Source: Fluviicola sp. (GTDB lineage Bacteria; Bacteroidota; Bacteroidia; Flavobacteriales_D; Crocinitomicaceae). From it: a stretch of 39,732 bases of DNA. Every line of letters starts with the position of its first letter. Position 1 is the stretch's first letter. The translations under genes and the position numbers were made by a program. The stretch covers positions 1 to 39,732 of the forward strand of contig JAJTEO010000028.1 of assembly GCA_021300395.1 (NCBI GenBank), written 5' to 3'. Positions 8,325 to 15,497 of the stretch are shown in pieces. The notes below the pieces were generated by a model. The model searched no databases. It saw only the letters and a program-made list of their open reading frames with translations, and had not been told where the DNA came from.

Positions 8325-9737
8325 TTACAACAACGTCGAAGGACAAACATATTCCGTAACTGGAACTGATGTTTTCTGAATTTCTGTAAATCCACCTTCT
8401 ACATCAACGAAGTTTTCTATGCCATATTTTTTTAGTATTGAAGCTGCAATCATACTTCTATAACCACCTGCACAGTGTAAATAAAACTGTTTCGAAGGTA
8501 TTTCACGAATGTTTTTCTCCAATTGATTTAATGGTATATTAATCGCATTTTCAACATGTTCAGATTCAAATTCACTAACTTTACGAACATCAATTACAAT
8601 TGAATTTCCGTTATCGAACTGTTCTGCAAATGATTTAGCACTGATTCGCTCTGAGGTTTCAAATGGTTGACTAGCTGACTTCCAAGCTTCAAATCCACCA
8701 TCTAAATATCCAATCGCATGATCATAACCAACTCTGGCCAAACGAATGATAGCTTCTTCTTCTTTTCCTTCTGGACAAACCAAAACGATTTTTTGTTTGA
8801 TATCTGAAACCAATTCTCCAACCCACATTGCAAAATTACTTTCCAATCCGATATTTAAACTGTCTGGAATAAAACCATTTGCAAATTCTTCTGCTCTTCT
8901 ACAGTCTAATATTAAAACTGAATCATTGTTAATTGTTTTTTCAAATTCTGTAACTGATAAAGGTGTTAAACCTCTTTTTAATACAGCATCCAAACTATCA
9001 TAACCAGTAATATTCATGATAACATTTTTTGGAAAATAGGCTGGAGGTGTCGTCAATCCGCTCAATAATTCCTTCTTGAAATCTTCTTTTGATAAACTTG
9101 TATTCAAAGCGTAATTCGTTTTCTTTTGATTACCAAGTGTATCTGTTGTTTCTTTGCTCATTTTCTTACCACACGCACTTCCAGCACCGTGATTTGGATA
9201 AACGATTAAATCATCGCTCAATGGTAAGATCTTCGTGTGTAAAGAATCATATAAATAACCTGCAAGCATATCTTCTGTTAAGTCAGCAATAACATGTTGA
9301 GCTAAATCTGGTCTTCCTACATCTCCAATAAATAAAGTGTCTCCAGAAATAATTCCATGTTCCTTTCCATTTTCATCGATTAACAAGTAGGTAGTACTTT
9401 CCATCGTATGTCCTGGTGTATGAATCACTTTAACGGTATAATTTCCAACTTTAAACAACTGATTATCTTCTGCAACAATCGCTTCAAATCCTGGTTTAGC
9501 TGTTGGACCGTAAACAATTTGAGCACCAGTTTTACTTGCTAAATCCAAATGTCCACTTACGAAGTCGGCATGAAAATGTGTTTCAAAAACATATTTTACT
9601 TTTGCATTGTCTTTGTTCGCTCTGTTAATGTATGGTTCTACTTCTCTTAATGGGTCAAAAATAGCAGCTTCTCCATTATTCTCAATGTAATAAGCCGCAT
9701 GAGCGATACATCCTGTGTAAATTTGTTCTACTTTCAA
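8325..9737 (-). CDS. Metallo-beta-lactamase fold protein fused to two rhodanese domains
   Basis: Persulfide-dioxygenase-like (ETHE1/BlhA-type) metallo-hydrolase followed by two rhodanese domains. The MBL domain (about 1-240) has THFHADFVSGH with metal ligands His54, His56, Asp58 and His63, then HTPGHTMES, GDTLFIGDVGRPDL and YPNHGAGSACG. Rhodanese 1 has DCRRAEEF and a CPEGKEEEA loop, perhaps inactive or of unusual specificity. Rhodanese 2 has HCAGGYRS, a normal active loop. The likely role is persulfide or thiosulfate handling in the cytoplasm. I place the start at a TTG (9737), giving MKVEQIYTGC, which matches how relatives begin; a GTG at 9773 would overlap mtaB and add 12 unconserved residues. 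Seven bases separate it from the mtaB stop, so they are co-transcribed. Confidence 0.88.
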   Translation of the reverse strand: MKVEQIYTGCIAHAAYYIENNGEAAIFDPLREVEPYINRANKDNAKVKYVFETHFHADFVSGHLDLASKTGAQIVYGPTAKPGFEAIVAEDNQLFKVGNYTVKVIHTPGHTMESTTYLLIDENGKEHGIISGDTLFIGDVGRPDLAQHVIADLTEDMLAGYLYDSLHTKILPLSDDLIVYPNHGAGSACGKKMSKETTDTLGNQKKTNYALNTSLSKEDFKKELLSGLTTPPAYFPKNVIMNITGYDSLDAVLKRGLTPLSVTEFEKTINNDSVLILDCRRAEEFANGFIPDSLNIGLESNFAMWVGELVSDIKQKIVLVCPEGKEEEAIIRLARVGYDHAIGYLDGGFEAWKSASQPFETSERISAKSFAEQFDNGNSIVIDVRKVSEFESEHVENAINIPLNQLEKNIREIPSKQFYLHCAGGYRSMIAASILKKYGIENFVDVEGGFTEIQKTSVPVTEYVCPSTLL

Positions 9738-9744
9738 ATGAAAG

Positions 9745-11064
9745 TTATACTTGAATATCTTGAAGTATTTCACATTTCATCAAACCATCACGATCGATTT
9801 CTGTCAGTTGAACTTTCTTGAAAGTGTTTGATAAGGAAGCGTCGAAAGGAACTTTAACTTTTACATAGTTTTCTGTAAATCCAAACATCATCCCATTGTC
9901 TTCTTCATGTTCGAATAAAACAGTTTTTGTTTGACCTACATTTTGTTCGTAGAACGCTCTTTTTTTCTTGTCTGATAAGATATGTAGCATTTTACTTCTT
10001 TCTCTTCGAACGTTCATTGGAACAGCTTCGCCTAATTTTACAGCAGTCGTGTTAGCTCTTTCAGAATAAGTGAAAACATGTAAATAAGAAATATCGATTC
10101 CTTTTAAAAAATCCATTGTTTCCATAAATTCTTCATCTGTTTCACCAGGGAAACCAACGATTACGTCAACACCGATACAACAATCAGGATTTATAGATTT
10201 TATTTGTTCGACACGTTCAGCATACAATTCGCGTAAATATTTACGTCTCATTGCTTGTAATAAACGATTACTTCCAGATTGAAGAGGAATATGAAAATGA
10301 GGTACAAATCTATTTGATTCTGCTAAAGTAAATTGAATAATTTCATTGCTCAACAAATTTGGTTCAATAGAAGATATTCTAAACCGATCGATTCCATTTA
10401 CTTGATCTAGTTTTTTAACTAATTCGAAGAAATTTTCATCGCTTCCTTGTCCAAAATCTCCAATGTTTACACCTGTTAAAACAACTTCTTTGATATCTGT
10501 TTCTGCAATTTTTTTAGCTTCATTTACTGTTGAATCGATTGAAGCATTTCTACTTGCTCCTCTAGCTAATGGAATCGTACAAAATGTACAGAAATAGTCA
10601 CAACCATCTTGAACTTTTAAGAAAGAGCGTGTACGATCACCATATGAAAATGCAGGTACAAATTCTTTGGTGTTTTTAATGTTTTCAAATTCAACTTTTG
10701 CAATCTCATTTTTTGATTCAACTTTGTCGAGGTGTTCGATGATGTTGAATTTTTCATTTGCTCCTAAAACTAAATCGACTCCAGGGATTTTACTTATTTC
10801 TACTGGTTTTAATTGAGCGAAACAACCGATGATTGCAATAAATGCATTTGGATTAATTGATAAGGCTTTTTTTACAAGTTGCTTGCATTTTTTATCTGCA
10901 TTTTCTGTTACAGAACACGTGTTAATTACATAAATATCAGGATGTTCTTCAAATTCTACTTTAGCAAAACCAGCATCCTCGAATAAACGAGAGATAGTCG
11001 ATGTTTCTGAGAAATTTAATTTACAACCTAACGTGTAAAACGCAACTTTTTTATACTGTATCAT
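9745..11064 (-). CDS. mtaB: tRNA t6A37 methylthiotransferase MtaB
   Basis: Radical-SAM enzyme that converts N6-threonylcarbamoyladenosine at position 37 of tRNA to its 2-methylthio form. The N-terminal UPF0004 domain carries the three auxiliary cluster cysteines: Cys14 (TLGCKLNFSE), Cys50 (VINTCSVT) and Cys81 (IIGCFAQ). The radical-SAM CxxxCxxC is Cys155, Cys159, Cys162 in CDYFCTFCTIPLARG. A C-terminal TRAM-like domain follows (KTVLFEHEEDNGMMFGFTENYVKVK). At 439 residues it is full length. TLGCKLNFSET and the whole layout fit MtaB better than MiaB or RimO. It precedes the MBL/rhodanese gene in the same operon. Confidence 0.93.
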   Translation of the reverse strand: MIQYKKVAFYTLGCKLNFSETSTISRLFEDAGFAKVEFEEHPDIYVINTCSVTENADKKCKQLVKKALSINPNAFIAIIGCFAQLKPVEISKIPGVDLVLGANEKFNIIEHLDKVESKNEIAKVEFENIKNTKEFVPAFSYGDRTRSFLKVQDGCDYFCTFCTIPLARGASRNASIDSTVNEAKKIAETDIKEVVLTGVNIGDFGQGSDENFFELVKKLDQVNGIDRFRISSIEPNLLSNEIIQFTLAESNRFVPHFHIPLQSGSNRLLQAMRRKYLRELYAERVEQIKSINPDCCIGVDVIVGFPGETDEEFMETMDFLKGIDISYLHVFTYSERANTTAVKLGEAVPMNVRRERSKMLHILSDKKKRAFYEQNVGQTKTVLFEHEEDNGMMFGFTENYVKVKVPFDASLSNTFKKVQLTEIDRDGLMKCEILQDIQV

Positions 11065-11072
11065 AATCGATG

Positions 11073-11080
11073 CAAAATTA
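11073..11080 (-). promoter_or_regulatory. Possible -7 element (TAATTTTG) of mtaB
   Basis: Exact TAnnTTTG match ending only 8 nt before the mtaB ATG, so the transcript would be nearly or fully leaderless. No convincing -33 partner; could be chance in AT-rich DNA. Confidence 0.3.
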
Positions 11081-11186
11081 AATAAAATATCAATAATTAC
11101 TCACTTTTATTGATGATTTGTCTCTCTTTCAAATTTAAAGTTGTAACAATTAAGTTTTTATTACATTATACTTGAAAATCAGAACT

Positions 11187-12071
11187 ATGAAAACAATTCC
11201 TTATTTCTCTCCAATTAAGTGTTTGTTTTTTTCTTCAATGGTTGGTTTCTCCTTTCATTCAAGCAATCAAAACACTTCTGTTCGTTTAGTAGATTTTCAT
11301 GCTGCAATTTCTTCTAGACAAATTAAATCATCTGCTAAATCTGTAGGCGGACATGCAGGTGCTTGTATTTTATTGAAATTAAAAAATACATCTGTTTCTG
11401 CATTGAAAGTAAATGTTCCTCAGGGTTCATTGTTTTATCCAGCTGATAAAGGTGAACAAACATTAATTAGTATGGAAGATCAATATGTATTGTTGAATCC
11501 AGGTCAGGAAATTGAATCGAAGATAAGTGGCTATTGTTGTGAACATCATGATCGTTCACCTATGAAAGATCGTGTATTTTCATTTGGGAAAAATAAAATG
11601 CCAAAATTCGATTCATTATTTGTTCAAATGAAAGGTAAAAAGATTCCAAATCATACATTTCAAGATATCGTTTGGGCTGTAAGTGATAATAGTCCAGTTT
11701 CGAATATTTCATCTGATTCAGAAGAGTTGAAACAATTGCGAAAATATCTTTTTAAAGCGACGAAACAACTAGTAGTAGAGTATAGTTGTGCCACATATTC
11801 AAGAATTGAATCTGATGGTAGAATTAATACTTACCCTTACAATATCAAAGGAGATTTAGAATTCAAAGTGGACCATGCAACTTTTATTTCACAAGAAGTT
11901 TATACGAAAGAAGGAAAATTAAAAGATAAATTGCCTTTGTCTTTTTCAGTATTAGCAGGGAAAACTAAATTTGGTTTCAATGTTAATGTGAAAGGTTGGG
12001 ATAGGGGAGATTATGTATTGAAACTAAAATCAGGAAAAGAGGAGGTGGCAACGTATGAGTTTAGTATTTAA
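11187..12071 (+). CDS. Hypothetical secreted protein
   Basis: A 294-residue protein that I cannot assign. Start taken at ATG 11187; a TTG 15 nt upstream is in frame but less likely. The N-terminus (MKTIPYFSPIKCLFFSSMVGFSF) looks like a signal peptide. The central part has a conserved-looking core: VPQGSLFYPADKGEQTLI, then LLNPGQEIESKISGYCCEHHD, then KGKKIPNHTFQDIVWAVSDN. This order (limits on a value, a Cys-containing loop, then a 'WAVSD' stretch) resembles uncharacterised bacterial secreted domains. The C-terminal third is a beta-rich domain ending YEFSI, with no T9SS signal. It stands alone between two minus-strand genes. Confidence 0.7.
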   Translation: MKTIPYFSPIKCLFFSSMVGFSFHSSNQNTSVRLVDFHAAISSRQIKSSAKSVGGHAGACILLKLKNTSVSALKVNVPQGSLFYPADKGEQTLISMEDQYVLLNPGQEIESKISGYCCEHHDRSPMKDRVFSFGKNKMPKFDSLFVQMKGKKIPNHTFQDIVWAVSDNSPVSNISSDSEELKQLRKYLFKATKQLVVEYSCATYSRIESDGRINTYPYNIKGDLEFKVDHATFISQEVYTKEGKLKDKLPLSFSVLAGKTKFGFNVNVKGWDRGDYVLKLKSGKEEVATYEFSI

Positions 12072-12080
12072 TATAAAGAG

Positions 12081-12115
12081 CTGATTGCTTTATCAAAATT
12101 TGGTAAAGCAATCAG
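12081..12115. terminator. Hairpin terminator between convergent genes
   Basis: A perfect 12-bp stem (CTGATTGCTTTA with TAAAGCAATCAG) around an 11-nt loop, in the 49-bp gap between the secreted protein (plus) and DUF1456 (minus). It lacks a long T-run on either side, so efficiency is uncertain. Confidence 0.7.
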
Positions 12116-12120
12116 AATAG

Positions 12121-12381
12121 TTATTTCTTATCAAAAGAATCAATTACTTTTGGTTTTGGATTTTCTTTCGTTCCTCTCATATGTATAACTAATCCATTCA
12201 GGAAGTTACGTAAAAATTGATCGCCACAATTTTTATATTTTGGATGATCTTCACTTCTGAATAATGCACCTATTTCACTTTCAGTAGCTTTAAATTCAAC
12301 CAATTTTAAAATCTCAATGATTTCGTCATTTCTTAATTGAAGTGCTACTCTTAGTTTCTTTAATACATCGTTATTCGTCAT
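12121..12381 (-). CDS. DUF1456 (YehS-like) protein, single-repeat form
   Basis: An 86-residue cytoplasmic protein with one copy of the DUF1456 unit: NNDVLKKLRVALQLRNDEII, then EIGALFRSEDHPKYKNCGDQ, then FLRNFLNGLVIHMRG. E. coli YehS, as I recall it, carries two such units (about 156 residues), so this protein is half that size. The start is ATG 12381 (MTNNDV); seven upstream codons in frame lack conservation, and the promoter element at 12400-12407 overlaps the upstream in-frame start. Function unknown in all members; the family is thought to be a small nucleic-acid- or regulator-like fold, but that is not established. Confidence 0.8.
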   Translation of the reverse strand: MTNNDVLKKLRVALQLRNDEIIEILKLVEFKATESEIGALFRSEDHPKYKNCGDQFLRNFLNGLVIHMRGTKENPKPKVIDSFDKK

Positions 12382-12399
12382 GTTCTTTTTTATTTGATA

Positions 12400-12407
12400 C
12401 AAAAATA
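12400..12407 (-). promoter_or_regulatory. -7 element (TATTTTTG) of the DUF1456 gene
   Basis: Exact TAnnTTTG on the minus strand, 18 nt before the ATG at 12381. The -33 region is only a weak match. Confidence 0.45.
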
Positions 12408-12476
12408 TACTTTTCTTTTGGTAAATGGGGAATTATTAAAACTAAAACACCACATTTGTATAACAAACGAGATTGT

Positions 12477-12827
12477 ATGGCGAGTAAATTCAATAGTATT
12501 TTAAATGAAAAATGCCCTAAATGTGAAAAAGGAGCTATTTTTTCTGAAAAAGGGAATGTTTTTACTTTTCGTTCTCCTAAAATGCATGAAAAATGTCCTT
12601 CATGCGGAATTACTTTTGAAAAAGAGCCTGGCTATTTTATTGGTGCATTATATGTGAGTTATGGTTTAGCTGTCTTGGAACTGATTATTGCTTATTTCAT
12701 ATTAGCCTTGTTCAACGCACCTTTAAGCATCATTTTTATAGCTTTGTTTCTAGTTTTAAGTCTCTTTAGTTTTTTCAACTTTCGATTCGCAAGGGTTATT
12801 TGGATGTATATTTTTTGTAAATACTAA
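12477..12827 (+). CDS. DUF983 family membrane protein with zinc-ribbon-like N-terminus
   Basis: A 116-residue protein. The N-terminal part has two CPxC knuckles (CPKCEKG and CPSCGIT, about residues 14-20 and 41-47) typical of DUF983, followed by FEKEPGYFIGALYVSY, the signature of the family, and two membrane helices near 55-77 and 80-103. ATG 12477 is chosen because the conserved MxxKFNSILNEKCPKC begins there; an upstream in-frame extension is unconserved. Function unknown. It is the last gene before the 432-bp leader region of the sulfur operon and has no evident terminator of its own. Confidence 0.82.
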   Translation: MASKFNSILNEKCPKCEKGAIFSEKGNVFTFRSPKMHEKCPSCGITFEKEPGYFIGALYVSYGLAVLELIIAYFILALFNAPLSIIFIALFLVLSLFSFFNFRFARVIWMYIFCKY

Positions 12828-13040
12828 ACTTTGTTATTAGTCAATAGTGTTTATTTACTAATTTAAAATTAATCATTCAAAATCCAAAATGACTTAAATT
12901 CATGTCAATTTTAGTAGGATTTTTCTGTTTTATTTAAATCAAATAATTTTTTTTTAAATTTTTTTATATTCTGAAAGCCTTATTAATATTGAGTTATAAT
13001 CTATTAAATCGATAGATTTTGTATAAAATATTCAAAAACG

Positions 13041-13072
13041 TTTGTTTATATGGAAATCTGTCCATAAATTTG
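13041..13072 (+). promoter_or_regulatory. Promoter of the sulfate-assimilation operon
   Basis: TTTG at 13041-13044 and TAAATTTG at 13065-13072 with 20 nt between them: both elements of the Bacteroidota primary-sigma promoter at ideal spacing. Transcription should start near 13079, giving a leader of about 180 nt before the sulfite reductase gene. The 432-bp gap 12828-13259 holds this promoter, an inverted repeat, a leader ORF and an attenuator; 12828-13030 shows only AT-rich sequence. Confidence 0.75.
13049..13066. promoter_or_regulatory. Candidate operator (TATGGA-N6-TCCATA)
   Basis: A perfect 6-bp inverted repeat with a 6-nt spacer, lying between the -33 and -7 elements and touching the first two bases of the -7 box. 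The position is that of a repressor site. No regulator gene is adjacent. Confidence 0.4.
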
Positions 13073-13102
13073 TCTCGTTTTAAGGAAATAAGATAACGTA
13101 AA

Positions 13103-13159
13103 ATGAAAGCAATTAAACTATTTAACATGATGATGTGTTGTAACATTCTTGAAGGATGA
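13103..13159 (+). CDS. Cys/Met-containing leader peptide of the sulfur operon
   Basis: An 18-codon ORF, MKAIKLFNMMMCCNILEG then TGA, starting about 24 nt after the predicted transcription start. It holds three consecutive Met codons and two consecutive Cys codons (TGT 13136-13141), the two sulfur amino acids that the operon's pathway supplies. Its last codons (GAA GGA) and stop form the first part of the antiterminator arm that begins at 13151. Position, composition and overlap with the alternative hairpins fit a ribosome-stalling sensor for charged tRNA-Cys (or tRNA-Met). The peptide itself is probably without function. Inferred from sequence only; I cannot confirm translation. Confidence 0.7.
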   Translation: MKAIKLFNMMMCCNILEG

Positions 13160-13196
13160 TTGGTTGCTTTTGCAAATAAATAATCAAAAATCCTTC
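13151..13196 (+). promoter_or_regulatory. Antiterminator of the cys operon attenuator
   Basis: 13151-13165 can pair with 13182-13196: seven pairs (GAAGGAT with ATCCTTC), a 2x2 internal mismatch, then six pairs (TTGGTT with AATCAA, one G-U). The 16-nt loop contains a small GC-TTTT-GC stem. This pairing consumes the 5' arm of the terminator hairpin (13186-13196), so the two structures exclude each other. A ribosome paused at the Cys codons leaves 13151 onward largely free; one that reaches the stop at 13157-13159 covers it. Confidence 0.7.
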
Positions 13197-13219
13197 TACA
13201 AAACGAAGGATTTTTTTTT
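13186..13219 (+). terminator. Attenuator terminator upstream of the sulfite reductase gene
   Basis: An 11-bp perfect stem (AAAAATCCTTC 13186-13196 with GAAGGATTTTT 13205-13215), 8-nt loop and a run of nine T (13211-13219), 41 nt before the sulfite reductase ATG. A strong intrinsic terminator placed inside a leader, not after a gene, implies conditional read-through. Confidence 0.88.
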
Positions 13220-13259
13220 GACAGTAAATAAAGAAATAACAAATTAAATAAAATATCAA

Positions 13260-15389
13260 ATGGAAAGCTTTTTATCAGAATTAGAAAACCCATTAGTTCA
13301 AAAAGATATTATTGAATTAGGAGAGAAAATTGCAGCTTATAAAAGTGGAGAATTGAATGAAGATAAGTTCAAAGCTTTACGTTTAGCTAGAGGAGTTTAT
13401 GGACAACGTCAGCAAGGTGTTCAAATGATTCGTATTAAACTTCCATTTGGTAGAGTTTCTGCAGATCAGTTAAGAAGGATATGTGATGTTTCAGATGAAT
13501 ATAGTACAGGTAATTTACATATCACAACGCGACAAGATATTCAAATACATTATGTGAGTTTAGATCGAACTCCTCAATTATGGGCTGAGCTGGAAAAAAG
13601 CGATGTGACATTAAGAGAAGCGTGTGGAAATACAGTAAGAAATGTAACAGCAAGTCCATTAGCAGGTATCGATAAAAATGAACCGTTTGATGTTGCACCA
13701 TACGCTGATTTAGTTTTTAGATACTTTTTAAGAAAACCATTTGGACAAGAATTAGGTCGAAAAATTAAGATTGCTTTTAGTTCAAATGATTTAGATGATG
13801 CATTTACATTTATACATGATTTTGGATTTATTCCTAAAATCGAAACTAAATCAGGAGTTGAGGTTAAAGGATTTAAAGTTTTGATTGGTGGTGGATTAGG
13901 GGCTCAGCCGTTTTTAGCGAAAGTTGGATATGAGTTTTTACCTGAAGAAGAATTAATTTCATTTTTGGAAGCTGCAGTTAGAGTTTTTGATAGACATGGA
14001 GAGCGTAATTCAAGACATAAAGCAAGGATAAAATATTTAATTGCTAAAGTAGGAATTGAAGAGTTTTTGAGTTTAGTAGAAGCTGAAAGAAAAGCGATTC
14101 AATACCAAGCTGAAGATTTCGTTTTGATTCCTCAAGGTGAATTTAATGAAGCTCCAAAGTTTATACTTTCAAAAGAAGAAGTTTTGAATGACATTGAAGA
14201 TGCTGATTTCAAAAAATGGGTTGAAACAAATGTAGTTGAACAAAAACAAGCTGGATATTTTGCTGCTTTCGTAAAAGTATTGATTGGAAATTTCACAACT
14301 GAACAAGCAAGAAAATTAGCTTTAATTATAGAAAAATATACATCAGACGAAGCAAGGTTTACAATTGATCAAAGTGTTTTGTTAAAGTATATCTTACCAG
14401 AGAATTTGAAAGCTGTTTATGATGGATTAAAAGAAATTAATTTACATAAATCTGGTTATAATAGTGTGGCTGATGTTACAGCTTGTCCTGGAACAGATAC
14501 GTGTAATTTGGGGATTTCAGACTCAACTCATGTTGCAAAAGTGATTGAACAATTAATTCAAGATGAGTACCCTGAATTTATTTATAATCAAGAGATTAAA
14601 ATAAAAATAAGTGGTTGTATGAATTCATGTGGTCAGCATGGTTTGGCACACATTGGATTCCATGGTAGTTCTCAAAAGGTAAATGGATTAACAGTTCCTG
14701 CTTTACAAGTATTATTAGGTGGAGGTAAACTAGGAAATGGATTTGGAAGAATTGCTGAAAAAGTAATTAAAATCCCAAGCAAAAGAGTTTTAGATATCAT
14801 TCGTTATTTATTGAATGATTACTCAGAGAACCAACTAGGAGATGAATTGTTTAATGAATATTATGACAGACAAGGAAATAAGTATTTCTATGATTTATTA
14901 AAACCTTTGGCTGATACAACAACATTAAAACCAGAAGATTTTATCGATTGGGGACAAACAGAGCAATTCAAGACAGAAATTGGAGTTGGAGAATGTGCTG
15001 GGGTATTAATTGATTTAGTTTCAACCTTGTTTTATGATGCAGAAGAAAAATTGGATGCAGCTAAAACTTCTTTAAGTGAAGGACGATTTGCTGATGCAAT
15101 TTATCAATCATATGCTTCTGGAATTCATACAGCTAAAGGATTGTTACTTCAAGCAAAGGTTCATTGTAATACACAGTCAGGAATTATTTCTGATTTTGAT
15201 AAAAACTTTGAAAATCAATTTCAATTTGAGGGATATGAAAACTTTACAGATTTTATACTACAAATCAATAAAAATGAACCTTCAGAAGTCTTTGCACTTG
15301 ATTATAATAAACGAATGCAAAACCTCTTAAATGAGGCCATAAAATACCGTTCAACTTTATTAACAATTGTTGAAAACGAAAAAGCATAA
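13260..15389 (+). CDS. Siroheme sulfite (or nitrite) reductase with C-terminal HEPN-like domain
   Basis: Reduces sulfite to sulfide with six electrons in assimilation. The N-terminal half-domain has YGQRQQGVQMIRIKLPFGRV and the substrate-site segment NLHITTRQDIQIHYV. RKIKIAFSSND provides the lysines expected near the siroheme. The 4Fe-4S/siroheme ligands are Cys409 and Cys415 (CPGTDTC) and Cys453 and Cys457 (CMNSC). Residues of about 560-709 form an extra helical tail (ECAGVLIDLVSTLFYDAEEK, then SYASGIHTAKGLLLQAKVHC) that looks like a HEPN domain, as in related Bacteroidota proteins of about 700 residues. The family also contains nitrite reductases; the operon argues for sulfite. No flavoprotein CysJ is present, so a ferredoxin or flavodoxin donor is likely. 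First gene after the attenuator. Confidence 0.9.
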   Translation: MESFLSELENPLVQKDIIELGEKIAAYKSGELNEDKFKALRLARGVYGQRQQGVQMIRIKLPFGRVSADQLRRICDVSDEYSTGNLHITTRQDIQIHYVSLDRTPQLWAELEKSDVTLREACGNTVRNVTASPLAGIDKNEPFDVAPYADLVFRYFLRKPFGQELGRKIKIAFSSNDLDDAFTFIHDFGFIPKIETKSGVEVKGFKVLIGGGLGAQPFLAKVGYEFLPEEELISFLEAAVRVFDRHGERNSRHKARIKYLIAKVGIEEFLSLVEAERKAIQYQAEDFVLIPQGEFNEAPKFILSKEEVLNDIEDADFKKWVETNVVEQKQAGYFAAFVKVLIGNFTTEQARKLALIIEKYTSDEARFTIDQSVLLKYILPENLKAVYDGLKEINLHKSGYNSVADVTACPGTDTCNLGISDSTHVAKVIEQLIQDEYPEFIYNQEIKIKISGCMNSCGQHGLAHIGFHGSSQKVNGLTVPALQVLLGGGKLGNGFGRIAEKVIKIPSKRVLDIIRYLLNDYSENQLGDELFNEYYDRQGNKYFYDLLKPLADTTTLKPEDFIDWGQTEQFKTEIGVGECAGVLIDLVSTLFYDAEEKLDAAKTSLSEGRFADAIYQSYASGIHTAKGLLLQAKVHCNTQSGIISDFDKNFENQFQFEGYENFTDFILQINKNEPSEVFALDYNKRMQNLLNEAIKYRSTLLTIVENEKA

Positions 15390-15497
15390 AAATCATTCTA
15401 GGTTTTTTAAAATGATTTAAAATTGCGAAATAAAATAATTAATTATAACATATACAGAACTATATAAAATTAGTTTTTATAAATAAAAAGATTTAAA

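Noticed and set aside
13080-13259. SAM or other metabolite riboswitch ahead of the sulfur genes
   Set aside because: None of the conserved SAM-I or SAM-II core sequences is visible; the structure is explained by a leader peptide and two alternative hairpins.
12994-13293. A 99-codon minus-strand ORF covering the sulfur operon leader
   Set aside because: It is antisense to a good promoter, leader ORF and attenuator, and its sequence has no family resemblance; it arises from AT-rich composition.
15390-15418. Hairpin AAATCATT/AATGATTT after the sulfite reductase gene as an internal terminator
   Set aside because: The stem is only AT pairs apart from one GC, the loop is 13 nt and no T-run follows; genes beyond it clearly belong to the same pathway.
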